The notes: generated by a model from the sequence alone, not told the origin. A stretch of 7,960 nucleotides of DNA from Prevotellaceae bacterium (GCA_031258915.1 JAIRMD010000145.1:1-7960), one strand, 5' to 3'. Shown: positions 1 to 7,855, counted from the stretch's first letter. Numbers and translations: made by a program.

Positions 1-797
1 GCAACACTTTGAGCGCCATCGCTCAATCGCAGGGTGTCGCTCCCCTCCACCGGCGCAGGGGTCAGCACAAAGTGGCTCAGCAGCTCGCCGGATGCCCACG
101 AGAGGTAAAGGCTATCGGGCGCCGACTTTACCAGCGCCACATCCAGCGGGGGGAGGATGAGTGGCAAGGTGGCGTACTCGCCCTCGCCGCGCACGTTTTC
201 CCCGTTGTAGAGCATTACGCTGTAGGTTACCTCCGGGGCAAGCCCGGTGAGGGTTTTTTCGCCCATAGCCTTTTCGTTGTCCGTGATGGCGTAGGGGGGC
301 AGGGCTTCCCCGCCGTCGGGGGTGGCAAGCAGATGGGTAACCGCCGCACCTGCCTCCCATTGCAGGGTTACGGCGGTGTCGAGCAGCTCTTTGGGGGTTG
401 CCTTCATGATGTTTTCGTCGCCTGTTGTAAGCTCAATAGGCTCCGAAAAGCCGGAGCTTTGGCTTGCCTCCTTGGCGATAGCTTTTACGCGTGCGCGGTA
501 GGCTGTTCGCACGCGCAGCGCCTCTACTGTGCACGATGCTTTATCCACCGTGTAGGTTTCGGGCGCAGTAAACGCTTCGTCGGTGCTTAGCTGCACCTCA
601 AAGCCCACGGCGTTGCTGTGCGCCCGCCAGGCAAACTTCACGGTGGTGCCCATTACCTTTGCCGCAAAATCCTGCGGGGCTTTCAGCTGCGCATCTACGC
701 CCGGCACGGGCGCGAACTCCTCAGGGTCGTCTTTGCAGCTCGATACGGCTGCCAGGCCCAACGCCATACCTGCAATAAAGAATAGCTTACGTTTCAT
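1..797 (-). CDS. Surface lipoprotein with tandem Ig/Fn3-like modules, C-terminus cut by window edge
   Basis: This is an open frame of 265 complete codons with no stop before the left edge, so the C-terminus is missing. It starts at ATG 797, followed by a lipoprotein signal: basic start MKRK, hydrophobic stretch, then AVSSC with the lipidated Cys at residue 21. The next residues, KDDPEE, resemble the Bacteroidota surface lipoprotein export signal. Three Ig/Fn3-like modules follow: about 38-126 (with FAWRAHSNAVGFEVQLS), about 131-212 (with VTLQWEAG and TYSVMLYNGE) and a third from about 216 (with LYLSWASGELLSHFVLTP). Modules two and three resemble each other, and module two resembles the second module of the gene just upstream. 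It lies 48 bases after that gene and is probably its co-transcribed partner. I infer a surface glycan-binding protein. The missing part could carry a beta-helix, a binding domain or a lyase domain, so an enzyme is not excluded. The frame and signal are secure; the function is not. Confidence 0.88.
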   Translation of the reverse strand, partial: MKRKLFFIAGMALGLAAVSSCKDDPEEFAPVPGVDAQLKAPQDFAAKVMGTTVKFAWRAHSNAVGFEVQLSTDEAFTAPETYTVDKASCTVEALRVRTAYRARVKAIAKEASQSSGFSEPIELTTGDENIMKATPKELLDTAVTLQWEAGAAVTHLLATPDGGEALPPYAITDNEKAMGEKTLTGLAPEVTYSVMLYNGENVRGEGEYATLPLILPPLDVALVKSAPDSLYLSWASGELLSHFVLTPAPVEGSDTLRLSDGAQSV

Positions 798-845
798 GTT
801 GATTTACGAGTTATAATTTTTTTTATCTAATAAATTTTGAAAATT

Positions 846-2450
846 CTACCTCCACCTTGGGTCTCCTGCCGTAGCTGCGCCCGAAAAGCCTACATCTTTA
901 AAGTGAAAGTCGCCGTTTTCGGGGTCAACCCAGAGGTCGGTAGAAAGCTTGGGGTACCCCTGTATTTCCATTGCGTAGCTGGCGCTGAGCCAGCAATCGC
1001 CCGCGTCGTCAGCGTTTTCGCCGTATGTTTTATAGTTATTGCCCGATGCTTCGGGAGATTCATCCGCAGCCCCTCTGTCGAACAACCTAACAACGCCGGT
1101 GTTTAGCTTTAGCGCTCCTACAATTACCCCCTGAATGGTTGACGTTGCAGGAGCTGCGGCAGCAGCGCTACGGAAAAAGCCTTGATTTTGGTGAACAAAA
1201 ACATCGTAGAATGTGCAGCTTTGCAGCGTAAAGGAGGTGAAAGTCTGACCTCCATTATTGTACATCACGCCTCCGTAAATATCCTGCATGGTGCAGCCGG
1301 TAACCTCCACCACATCCATTTTAGCGCCGGTAGAGTTGGTCTGCACAAGCGAGTAGTTGCCGTTGCTCCCCATGTTGCGGAAGAGGCAGCGGTTAAGCTT
1401 TACCGTATCCACGTAGGCCGAAGCGTGATTTATGCGCACAGCGCTGCGGCCAAAGTTGCGAATGAGGCAATTTTCGAAAGAAACCGTCCCGAAGTTGACC
1501 GCTGCGCCGTGGTTGATAACGTATTGGCTTTGGTTGTCGGGGTACCTCCCGTCAATCTCAAGGTTTTCCACATGCAGGTTAGCGTTGTCGGCCAAAACAA
1601 ACACGTTTTTTCCGTCGGCAGGCTGCAAAACAGGCCTATCCTCCACGTGAGCGCCAACAATCGTTACGGTTTTACCTGCGGGGAGGTTGATGTCGCTCGC
1701 TGCAAAGGGCGCTACACCGGAGGCCAATACAATTACGGCCTTATCCGCCGCTGCCGTAATAGCAGCGGACAAATCGTCGCCGCTCGCCAGGAAGACATCG
1801 CCAAACATTTTTGCCGATACGCTACCGCGACGAATATCATCATTGTAGAGGTCAACGGTATAGGTGCCGTTCGGCACGCTGCTGATAGCTTTTAGGCCGT
1901 TGCTCATCTCGGTTGCCGATACATCATAATCTTTGGCATCACCCGACGAGGAGGTAAGCCGCACGGAGGTTACGGTTTTTCCCGGCGTCCAGCTTACGCT
2001 AAGCGTTCCTAAGCTTGCCACGCGGGGGTAGTGCCCTTTAAACAGGTTTTCGGGCTTAATGGTAAAGGTTGTATGCACAAACTTCGAGTCGTGCTCCATG
2101 TCTGCGGAGTTTGCCCGGACGCGCACGGAGTAGATGATGCCATTTTCGGTGCCGCCGTCGAGGTCGTCCAGCGTGTAGGTAAGGTCGGTTACTACGTAGC
2201 GGTCAACGATGTTGCCGAACAGCAGGCTGTCCTTGCTGACCTCCACCGTGTAGGATGTGGCATCGGGCATGGCGTTCCACGTAACCGTTACCGAGGTTTC
2301 GTTCACCCTTGCGTACAGCCCTGTGGGTCGAAATATGCGGGGCGCTTCTTCGGTAATCGAATCGTCTTCTTTGCATGCCTGCACCGCCAAGCTCATGGCG
2401 GCAGCGAGCAAAAGGCTGTAAATGCCGAATTGTTGTAGCTTAGTTTTCAT
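846..2450 (-). CDS. Lipoprotein with Fn3/Ig modules, parallel beta-helix (DUF4957-like) and DUF5123-like C-terminus
   Basis: The protein has 534 residues. The signal peptide ends at LAVQAC with the lipidated Cys at 26, followed by KEDD, which fits export to the cell surface. Residues about 38-132 look like a fibronectin type III domain (TSVTVTWNAMPDATSYTVEV), and about 137-216 form a second Ig-like module (LSVSWTPG, TYTVDLYNDD). From about 228 to 410 there are short repeating strands and turns typical of a right-handed parallel beta-helix (VFVLADNANLHVENLEIDG, FENCLIRNFGRSAVRI, LNRCLFRNMGS), as in DUF4957 proteins. The end (LWVDPENGDFHFKD, then AGDPRW) matches the DUF5123-type terminus. Such proteins commonly sit directly after susC/susD pairs, often in pectin-type loci, and are thought to bind glycan at the surface. 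It starts 20 bases after the SusD-like gene. A beta-helix can also be a polysaccharide lyase fold, but I recognise no lyase active-site motif, so a non-catalytic binding role is preferred. A short Ala-rich insert lies near 429-434. Confidence 0.9.
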   Translation of the reverse strand: MKTKLQQFGIYSLLLAAAMSLAVQACKEDDSITEEAPRIFRPTGLYARVNETSVTVTWNAMPDATSYTVEVSKDSLLFGNIVDRYVVTDLTYTLDDLDGGTENGIIYSVRVRANSADMEHDSKFVHTTFTIKPENLFKGHYPRVASLGTLSVSWTPGKTVTSVRLTSSSGDAKDYDVSATEMSNGLKAISSVPNGTYTVDLYNDDIRRGSVSAKMFGDVFLASGDDLSAAITAAADKAVIVLASGVAPFAASDINLPAGKTVTIVGAHVEDRPVLQPADGKNVFVLADNANLHVENLEIDGRYPDNQSQYVINHGAAVNFGTVSFENCLIRNFGRSAVRINHASAYVDTVKLNRCLFRNMGSNGNYSLVQTNSTGAKMDVVEVTGCTMQDIYGGVMYNNGGQTFTSFTLQSCTFYDVFVHQNQGFFRSAAAAAPATSTIQGVIVGALKLNTGVVRLFDRGAADESPEASGNNYKTYGENADDAGDCWLSASYAMEIQGYPKLSTDLWVDPENGDFHFKDVGFSGAATAGDPRWR

Positions 2451-2470
2451 CTGTAAATATTTTTAAAGGA

Positions 2471-4396
2471 TTAATAGCTCTTGACGTTTGCCCAGTAGGG
2501 GTCATTATCCCACAACCCGCCGGATGTTGCCACCACCGACGAGGGCAGGGCAAACAGGTGGTTGTTCACATCGTAGTCGTAGCCTACGTTCACGTACTCC
2601 TCTATCCACTTTCGGTAGCTCTCCAAGTCCGAATCTTTTGTTTCGCTGCCGTTGTCGCTTTTCAGCGTAATCCAGCTGGTAAAGGTGTAGTAGCTGGCGT
2701 CGGGAGGCGCCGAGAGCGTTTGGTAAAGGTTGATGGCGCTCATGTCAATTTCCGGATAATCTCCCGTTTCGTCAAACTTGTAGTATAGCGTGCTGGGAAT
2801 GGGGTTGTACTTGCTGTTGGGGTACTTGGCCGGCAGCATGCCTGTCTGCACAAAGCTATAGTTTTCCTCTTTGAACTCCCGCAGCTTTGTGGGCAGCAGG
2901 TTCCACCGCACGAGGTCGTACTTGCGGACGGCTTCGCCGGCCAGCTCCCACGCCCGCTCGTTGACGATGGCATCAAAGAAGCTGCTTTCGTTGAGGCTCG
3001 CCACGTACTGGCTCACCTTTTCGCTGTGGTCTGCGGGGTCAAACGCTCTTTGCCGCACCGCTTCCAGCGCCTCCCGCGCGGTGCCGGTTACGCCATTCAG
3101 CATGTATTCGGCTTCGGCAAGTAGCAGGTAAACATCGGCTAAGCGCATAACAGGCCAGTTGATGCCGTTGGTATATTTCGTTCCTGCCGCCGTGCCAAGG
3201 CTGCCCTCCAGCGATGCCCCCGTGAGGTGCTTTATAGACCACTTCCCGATGCGAAAAGCGTTTGGGCTGTTAGGGATTTTTTGGCGTATTCCCTCGGGGC
3301 CTGTAGCCACATCCGACGCTGCTGCGTTGGCGTACGTATAGATGTTCACCGTAACGTCGCGGCGCTTATCCTTTTCGTCAAACGAATACAGGAATATAGG
3401 GGTAGTATTTACGTAACCTTGGGTAGAGTTGGTCGAATACTTAGTGGCCACATCAAAGCGGGTGCCAATGCTGTACCCCACCTCACCGCTTTTGCCTATG
3501 CCGAAGGCCACCTCAAAGAGGCTTTCGATGCTGGGGTGAATTTGGTTTCTGCACTGCGTAATGTAGTAGTCGGCAAAGTCTTCGGCCAGCTTGTGCGGGC
3601 CTTCGTCAATCAGCTGCTGGCAAGCTTCCTTTGCTATTTGGTAGTATCTTTCGGGGTCGCTGCCCTGCCGCGTTTGCCCGTCGCTTCGGAGCGAGTAGCC
3701 GGCGCGGTACATGGCAATGCGAGCTTTCAGCCCCAGCGCAAAGCCTTTGGTGCATCGCTCCACGCCACCTTCAGCCTCATTTGCCCAGGGCAGCACCGCC
3801 GCGGCCTCGTCTAAGTCGGCAAGGAGGCGCTCGTAGATAGCATCTCTGCCGGTGCGTTCAACGTAGAAAGTTGTGGGGCTTGCAGGCTCGGTGCGAAAGG
3901 GCACATCGCCGTACTGTCGGCAGAGCTCCATGTAGAAAAGCGCCCGCAGCGTCAGCGCCTCGCCGTACAGCTCCATCATCTTGTCGTGGTGCTCGCCGGC
4001 GGTAGCCGGGCTGCCGGGTATGTTGGCAATGCAAAGGTTAAGGCGCTCAATGCCGGAGTACATTGTATTCCATGGGTTGGTAACATCGCTTATGTCGAAC
4101 GTAGGGCGCGAGCAGTAGTTGCTCAACCCTCGCCGGTCGCTATTTTTGTAGTCGCCCGACCCGCTGGAAGTAATTTCGATGTCGGTGTTGGTTTGCCAGA
4201 AGAGGCTCATGCGGCTGGAGTACATGGCATCTTCGCACAGCAAGGCGTAAACGCCCATCAGCGCGTTGTTGGCATCGGTAGATGAGGCAAAGGTTGCATC
4301 TACAGAGTTTGACGACGGCGAGGCGGTTTCGAGGTAGCTATCGCAGCTCGTAACCGCGCCCAGCGCTATTAAGCCGAATATTGTAATCTTTTTCAT
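2471..4396 (-). CDS. RagB/SusD family outer-membrane nutrient-binding lipoprotein
   Basis: The protein has 641 residues, somewhat longer than many SusD proteins. The signal peptide ends at GAVTSC with the lipidated Cys at 18, followed by DSYLETASPSS, the usual SusD mature start. Family hallmarks appear in order: LRALFYMELCRQYGDVPF (150-167) in the TPR-like part, GFALGLKARIAMY (218-230), WPVMRLADVYLLLAEAE (414-430), ERAWELAGEAVRKYDLVRWN (480-499), and a C-terminal LFALPSS...NDPYW (614-635). SusD proteins sit on the cell surface as a hinged lid over the SusC barrel and help bind and deliver oligosaccharides. The partner gene lies 48 bases upstream, so they probably form one complex. The ATG at 4396 is chosen because the signal peptide follows at once. 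No Shine-Dalgarno sequence precedes it, only an A-rich stretch, which is normal in this phylum. The segment at about 540-610, before the C-terminal motif, may account for the extra length. The ligand cannot be read from the sequence. Confidence 0.97.
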   Translation of the reverse strand: MKKITIFGLIALGAVTSCDSYLETASPSSNSVDATFASSTDANNALMGVYALLCEDAMYSSRMSLFWQTNTDIEITSSGSGDYKNSDRRGLSNYCSRPTFDISDVTNPWNTMYSGIERLNLCIANIPGSPATAGEHHDKMMELYGEALTLRALFYMELCRQYGDVPFRTEPASPTTFYVERTGRDAIYERLLADLDEAAAVLPWANEAEGGVERCTKGFALGLKARIAMYRAGYSLRSDGQTRQGSDPERYYQIAKEACQQLIDEGPHKLAEDFADYYITQCRNQIHPSIESLFEVAFGIGKSGEVGYSIGTRFDVATKYSTNSTQGYVNTTPIFLYSFDEKDKRRDVTVNIYTYANAAASDVATGPEGIRQKIPNSPNAFRIGKWSIKHLTGASLEGSLGTAAGTKYTNGINWPVMRLADVYLLLAEAEYMLNGVTGTAREALEAVRQRAFDPADHSEKVSQYVASLNESSFFDAIVNERAWELAGEAVRKYDLVRWNLLPTKLREFKEENYSFVQTGMLPAKYPNSKYNPIPSTLYYKFDETGDYPEIDMSAINLYQTLSAPPDASYYTFTSWITLKSDNGSETKDSDLESYRKWIEEYVNVGYDYDVNNHLFALPSSVVATSGGLWDNDPYWANVKSY

Positions 4397-4411
4397 GTTA
4401 TGCGTACAGTT

Positions 4412-4446
4412 TTATTGTTTGACCATTTTTTTCATTTATCTCCTTC
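4412..4446 (-). promoter_or_regulatory. Shine-Dalgarno-like AAGGAG overlapping the susC-like stop, with a 7-codon mini-ORF
   Basis: On the minus strand the stop codon of the SusC-like gene (TGA, 4447-4445) runs into AAGGAG (4445-4440). Four bases later comes ATG (4435), which opens the frame MKKMVKQ and ends at TAA (4414-4412), 15 bases before the ATG of the SusD-like gene. Bacteroidota genes usually lack strong Shine-Dalgarno sequences, and none of the four main genes here has one, so this site stands out. It could assist re-initiation after SusC translation or tune SusD output. It may equally be chance in an A/G-rich gap. Confidence 0.25.
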
Positions 4447-7400
4447 AGAAAGTTATATTTACGCCTGCCACCACCGAGCTCGCCCTCGGGTAGGCAGAGA
4501 AGTCCACGCCGGGCGTAGCCGGAGTGCTGCGGCGGGTGTCCACTTCGGGGTCGTAGCCGCTGTAGCTGGTCAGCAGCCACAGGTTGTAGCCCGTAACGTA
4601 AACGCGCAGGGACTGCACAAAGAACCTTTTCGTCAGCTCCTGCGGCAGCGTGTAGCCCAGCGTCGCCGTGTTGAGGCGCAGGAACGAGCCGTCCTCAATG
4701 CCGTAAGACGAAAGGCGCGCGCGCGAGTTCTTTACGGAGTGCACCGAAGCGTTTTCATTTAGCGCCATCAGCCTGTCCGGCAGTTGGCTAAGATTTTCGC
4801 CGGTGGCCGGGTCAATGTACATGAAGCGCTTGGAAGAGTTCATGTCGTCCAGCACGTTCAGGTACTTCTTTGCGCTTTCGTTGCCGGTGGTGAACAGCAC
4901 GCGGTTGGCGTTATACACGTCGTTGCCGTAGCTCCAGTTGAAAAACACAGCGGCATCAAACCCCTTGTAGGTGGCCGACAGGTTGAAGCCGCCGGTATGC
5001 AGCGGGTTGGCATCGCCAATGATAGTTTTGTCGCCTTCGAGGCTGATTACGTTGGTGCCGTCGTCTGCCACCTTTTTGTACTTAATCATGCCGGGCAAAA
5101 GCCCGTTGCCCGATACGCCGCTGTTGTCGGGCACGTCGGGGTTGAGCGTCCACTCGCGGCTTACGGCATTCCACGTAAAATCTTCAAAGGTGTAGAATCC
5201 GTCGTACACGTACCCGTATATCTGGCCAAGCGGCTTGCCCTCCTCCACGATGAAGTCGTTGCCCGGGCCGTTGTTGTTGCCGTACCATCCGGAGTTAAAG
5301 AACAGCTGCTTTTCGTCGCCCAGCTTATCCACGTTGTTTTTGTTAAAGCCAATGTTGAACGAGGCGCTCAGGCTATAGTCCCGCGCCTGCACCAGCGCCA
5401 TGTTCAGGGTGAGCTCAACGCCCTTGTTCGACGTTTGCCCTATATTCTGCATCTGGTTGCTGTAGCCCGTGCTGGTGGGTATGCGCGCGCTAATCAGCAA
5501 ATCTGAGGTGGTGTTCCAGTACAGGTCAACAGTGCCCGACAGCCGGGATTTCAGGAGGCCAAAGTCCACCCCTGCGTTGCGGGTTATGGTGGTTTCCCAG
5601 CGTAAATCGGGGTTAGACATGCTGCTTCCCGGCACAAGCCTCGGCTGCTGCACCTCGTTCAGGTAGTAGTCCTTGCCCGACGTAGTGGTGCTGTAGGTCA
5701 TCTTCCAGAGGTCATCGCTGATGCGGTTGTTGCCTGCCGTTCCGTAGCTGAGGCGGAGCTTCAGGTTCGACAGCACCCCCTTTGCCCCCTCCAAAAAGGC
5801 TTCGTCGCTAACTCTCCACGCCACCGCCACCGAGGGGAAGTAGCCCCACTGGTTGCCCGGGGCAAACTTGCTCGACCCGTCGGCGCGCATTGTCGCCGTG
5901 AGCAGGTAGCGGTCGAGGAGCGTGTAGTTGACGCGCCCAAAGAACGATGCCATGTGCCTGTCTGCCGTTTCGGTGGCGCTAATGCTCGTGGGCGTTCCGA
6001 GGCGCATTTTGGCCAGCACCTCTTTGGCGCCCATGGTAACGGCAAAGTCTTCCGCCCGCATGGAGGTTGACTTTGACCAGTCGGCGTTGAGCTCCTGCCC
6101 CAGCATGATGTTCAAGCTATGCACCTCGCCCAGCTGCGCCACGTCGTAGGTCAGCAGGTTAGCCACGCGGTAGCTCTCCGCGCCCGTTGTACCTATTTGC
6201 CCAATGGGCTTGCCGCGCCCGTTGGTGCGGCTCTCGGAGGTGGTAGGCCCATACACGCGGTCGCTACGGTTGTTGCCAACGGTGTAGCCGCCCTCCAGCC
6301 TGTAGGTAAGGTTCTCTATAATGCTATAGCTAAACGCTCCGTTGAAAGCCGTATTTAGGCGTGTCTGCGCCTGATAGTCATCGCTAACCGTTTTCAGCGG
6401 GTCGTAAAGCTGGCTGCTGCTCTCGAGGTCGTCCAAAAACGTTTGGTCAACGTTGTCCGAGAATGAGGCTATCCCCAGCGTTGGGCGGAACTGCACGGCG
6501 TTTTTCAGGCGGTTGGACGAGGCGCTGCCCGAGCTGGCCAGGCCTGCTCCGTCCACGTTGGTGTAGGAAAAGCGCACGTTGAAGTCAACGCTCATTCGCT
6601 TGTTGATTTTATTGTTGAAGCGAAAGCTGATATTTGTTCTATCGTAGGCCGAGTTGCGCATAATGCCTTCCTCATCGTTGCGCGAAAGGCTCAGGTTGTA
6701 CTTGGTGTCGCTGGTGCCGCCCGATATGCTCATGTTGTACGACTGAGTAGCGGCGGTGCGACCAAAGAGCTCATCCTGCCAATCGGAGGCTGCCTGATAG
6801 CGGTAGAGGTCAATATCGTCAAACTCGCCAAAGTACCTGGTAAAATCGGTGTTGGTAGCGCCAATAATTTCTGCCTGCGACAGCACAAACTCGTAAGGGG
6901 TCAGCACGTCCAGCTGCTTCGTGAGCTGCTTCACCCCGTAGTAGGCGTTGAAGCTCACCGTTGTACGCCCCTCGATGCCCTGCTTTGTGGTAACGATGAT
7001 TACCCCGTTTGCGCCGCGCGCGCCGTAGATGGCTGTGCTCGACGCATCCTTCAGCACGTCAATGCTGGCAATATCGCCGGGTGCAACTGCGCTGAGGTTG
7101 CTCACCGGAAAGCCATCTACAATGTACAGGGGCGAGTTATCCTGCGTAACCGATCCGCCGCCCCGCACGCGGATTTTCACCTCTGCATCCGGCGAGCCTT
7201 CCGTAGTAACCACCTGAACTCCGGCCATTTTTCCAACAATCGCCTCTGCCGCCGAGCTCACGGGCGCCGCCGTAATCTCCTTTGCGCCCACCGACGATAC
7301 GGCGCCCGTCAGGTCGCGCTTTTTCACCGTTCCGTAGCCAATCACCACCACCTCGTCGAGCGACTGGTCGCTTTCGGTCAGCACAACGTCAATGCGCCCG

Positions 7401-7738
7401 CGCCCGGCTACGGCTTCCTCTATGGTGTTTAGCCCCAGAAAGGAGAATACCAGCGTTGCGTCGGTCGGTGCGCCGATGGTGTAGCCACCGCTTGCGTCGG
7501 TGGTAACGCCCACCGTAGAGCCTTTGACCACAACGCTTGCCCCCGCTACAGGGTCGTTGTTGCCATCGCGCACCGTTCCGGAGACGTTAAGATTTTGCGC
7601 CCACAGCGACAGGGGTAGCGTAGCGCATAGCAGCAGCGGCAGCAGGCATTTCACCCGCCTTAGCCCACCGCCAACCGCCTGAGCAGGCGCAGACGCAGTC
7701 TGCCCTGCCCGATTTTCATCGAGTAGCTTTTTGCACAT
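4445..7738 (-). CDS. SusC/RagA family TonB-linked outer-membrane transporter
   Basis: The protein has 1097 residues and is complete. After a 28-residue N-terminal stretch comes a signal peptide (VKCLLPLLLCATLPLSLWA, cleavage expected before Q48). Residues about 50-123 form a carboxypeptidase-regulatory-like domain (VSGTVRDGNNDPVAGASVVV). Next is DEVVVIGYGTVKKRDLTGAV (128-147), a TonB-box/plug start, then the plug to about 255 with the SusC/RagA signature (LYIVDGFPV, DASSTAIYGARGANGVIIVT). The rest is a beta-barrel with family landmarks: RADGSSKFAPGNQWGYFPSV (618-637), NIGQTSNKGVELTLN (765-779), GFDAAVFFNWSYGNDVYN (926-943) and a terminal Phe (VAGVNITF), as expected for BAM-assembled barrels. 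It imports oligosaccharide into the periplasm using TonB energy, with the downstream SusD-like lipoprotein as lid. There is no N-terminal STN domain, so direct signalling to an anti-sigma factor is unlikely. ATG 7738 is chosen because an in-frame TAA lies at 7753-7751. GTG 7654 would give a shorter, more ordinary signal peptide and remains possible. Confidence 0.98.
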   Translation of the reverse strand: MCKKLLDENRAGQTASAPAQAVGGGLRRVKCLLPLLLCATLPLSLWAQNLNVSGTVRDGNNDPVAGASVVVKGSTVGVTTDASGGYTIGAPTDATLVFSFLGLNTIEEAVAGRGRIDVVLTESDQSLDEVVVIGYGTVKKRDLTGAVSSVGAKEITAAPVSSAAEAIVGKMAGVQVVTTEGSPDAEVKIRVRGGGSVTQDNSPLYIVDGFPVSNLSAVAPGDIASIDVLKDASSTAIYGARGANGVIIVTTKQGIEGRTTVSFNAYYGVKQLTKQLDVLTPYEFVLSQAEIIGATNTDFTRYFGEFDDIDLYRYQAASDWQDELFGRTAATQSYNMSISGGTSDTKYNLSLSRNDEEGIMRNSAYDRTNISFRFNNKINKRMSVDFNVRFSYTNVDGAGLASSGSASSNRLKNAVQFRPTLGIASFSDNVDQTFLDDLESSSQLYDPLKTVSDDYQAQTRLNTAFNGAFSYSIIENLTYRLEGGYTVGNNRSDRVYGPTTSESRTNGRGKPIGQIGTTGAESYRVANLLTYDVAQLGEVHSLNIMLGQELNADWSKSTSMRAEDFAVTMGAKEVLAKMRLGTPTSISATETADRHMASFFGRVNYTLLDRYLLTATMRADGSSKFAPGNQWGYFPSVAVAWRVSDEAFLEGAKGVLSNLKLRLSYGTAGNNRISDDLWKMTYSTTTSGKDYYLNEVQQPRLVPGSSMSNPDLRWETTITRNAGVDFGLLKSRLSGTVDLYWNTTSDLLISARIPTSTGYSNQMQNIGQTSNKGVELTLNMALVQARDYSLSASFNIGFNKNNVDKLGDEKQLFFNSGWYGNNNGPGNDFIVEEGKPLGQIYGYVYDGFYTFEDFTWNAVSREWTLNPDVPDNSGVSGNGLLPGMIKYKKVADDGTNVISLEGDKTIIGDANPLHTGGFNLSATYKGFDAAVFFNWSYGNDVYNANRVLFTTGNESAKKYLNVLDDMNSSKRFMYIDPATGENLSQLPDRLMALNENASVHSVKNSRARLSSYGIEDGSFLRLNTATLGYTLPQELTKRFFVQSLRVYVTGYNLWLLTSYSGYDPEVDTRRSTPATPGVDFSAYPRASSVVAGVNITF

Positions 7739-7785
7739 AAGAAAATTTGTTTAAGTGATGAATGAAAAGAGTATGGAAACATATG

Positions 7786-7814
7786 GCAGGCTGCCGAAAG
7801 GCTCTGCGGCCTGC
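7786..7814 (-). other. GC-rich stem-loop in the leader upstream of the SusC-like gene
   Basis: Read on the minus strand, GCAGGC (7814-7809) pairs perfectly with GCCTGC (7791-7786). Inside, GCC (7802-7800) pairs with GGC (7795-7793) around a TTTC loop, with an asymmetric internal loop of six bases against one. The element ends 47 bases before the start codon in an otherwise A/T-rich leader. No T-run follows it, so it is not an intrinsic terminator. A 5' leader hairpin affecting mRNA stability, or a target for a small RNA, is possible. No riboswitch class is recognised. Confidence 0.4.
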
Positions 7815-7828
7815 TAGTACTATGGAGG

Positions 7829-7855
7829 CAAGCATAAAAAAAGTGAACGGACAAA
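7829..7855 (-). promoter_or_regulatory. Weak Bacteroidales-type promoter candidate for the operon
   Basis: On the minus strand TATGCTTG (7836-7829) matches the Bacteroides -7 box TAnnTTTG at five of six fixed bases, and TTTG (7855-7852) matches the -33 box. The gap between them is only 15 bases, while about 19-21 is usual, so the match is imperfect. If used, transcription would begin near 7822, leaving a leader of about 84 bases whose first structure is the stem-loop at 7814-7786. A second -7-like box, TATGTTTC (7783-7776), has no -33 partner. The operon must have a promoter in or beyond this upstream region; this one is only the best visible candidate. Confidence 0.25.

Noticed and set aside
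9..590. Plus-strand open frame of 193 codons
   Set aside because: It lies antisense within the truncated lipoprotein gene, which has a clear signal peptide and Ig-like modules. The plus-strand product has no recognisable domain; GC-rich coding DNA commonly leaves such frames open.
798..845. Possible terminator between the two lipoprotein genes (AATTTT-C-AAAATT at 833-845 and a nearby run of A)
   Set aside because: The inverted repeat is purely A/T with almost no loop, and no stable stem precedes a T-run on the coding strand. The gap is short and the genes look co-transcribed.
1182..1895. Plus-strand open frame of 237 codons
   Set aside because: It is antisense to the beta-helix lipoprotein, with a product rich in His, Val and Ala and no motif. 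It mirrors the real gene's codon pattern.
4715..4725. GCGCGCGCGCG run
   Set aside because: It lies inside the SusC-like coding sequence, where it encodes part of NSRARLSS. It is an ordinary result of Arg/Ala codons in GC-rich DNA.
4784..5506. Plus-strand open frame of 240 codons
   Set aside because: It is antisense to the well-supported SusC-like barrel. The product is Val/Ala/His-rich and unlike any family I recognise.
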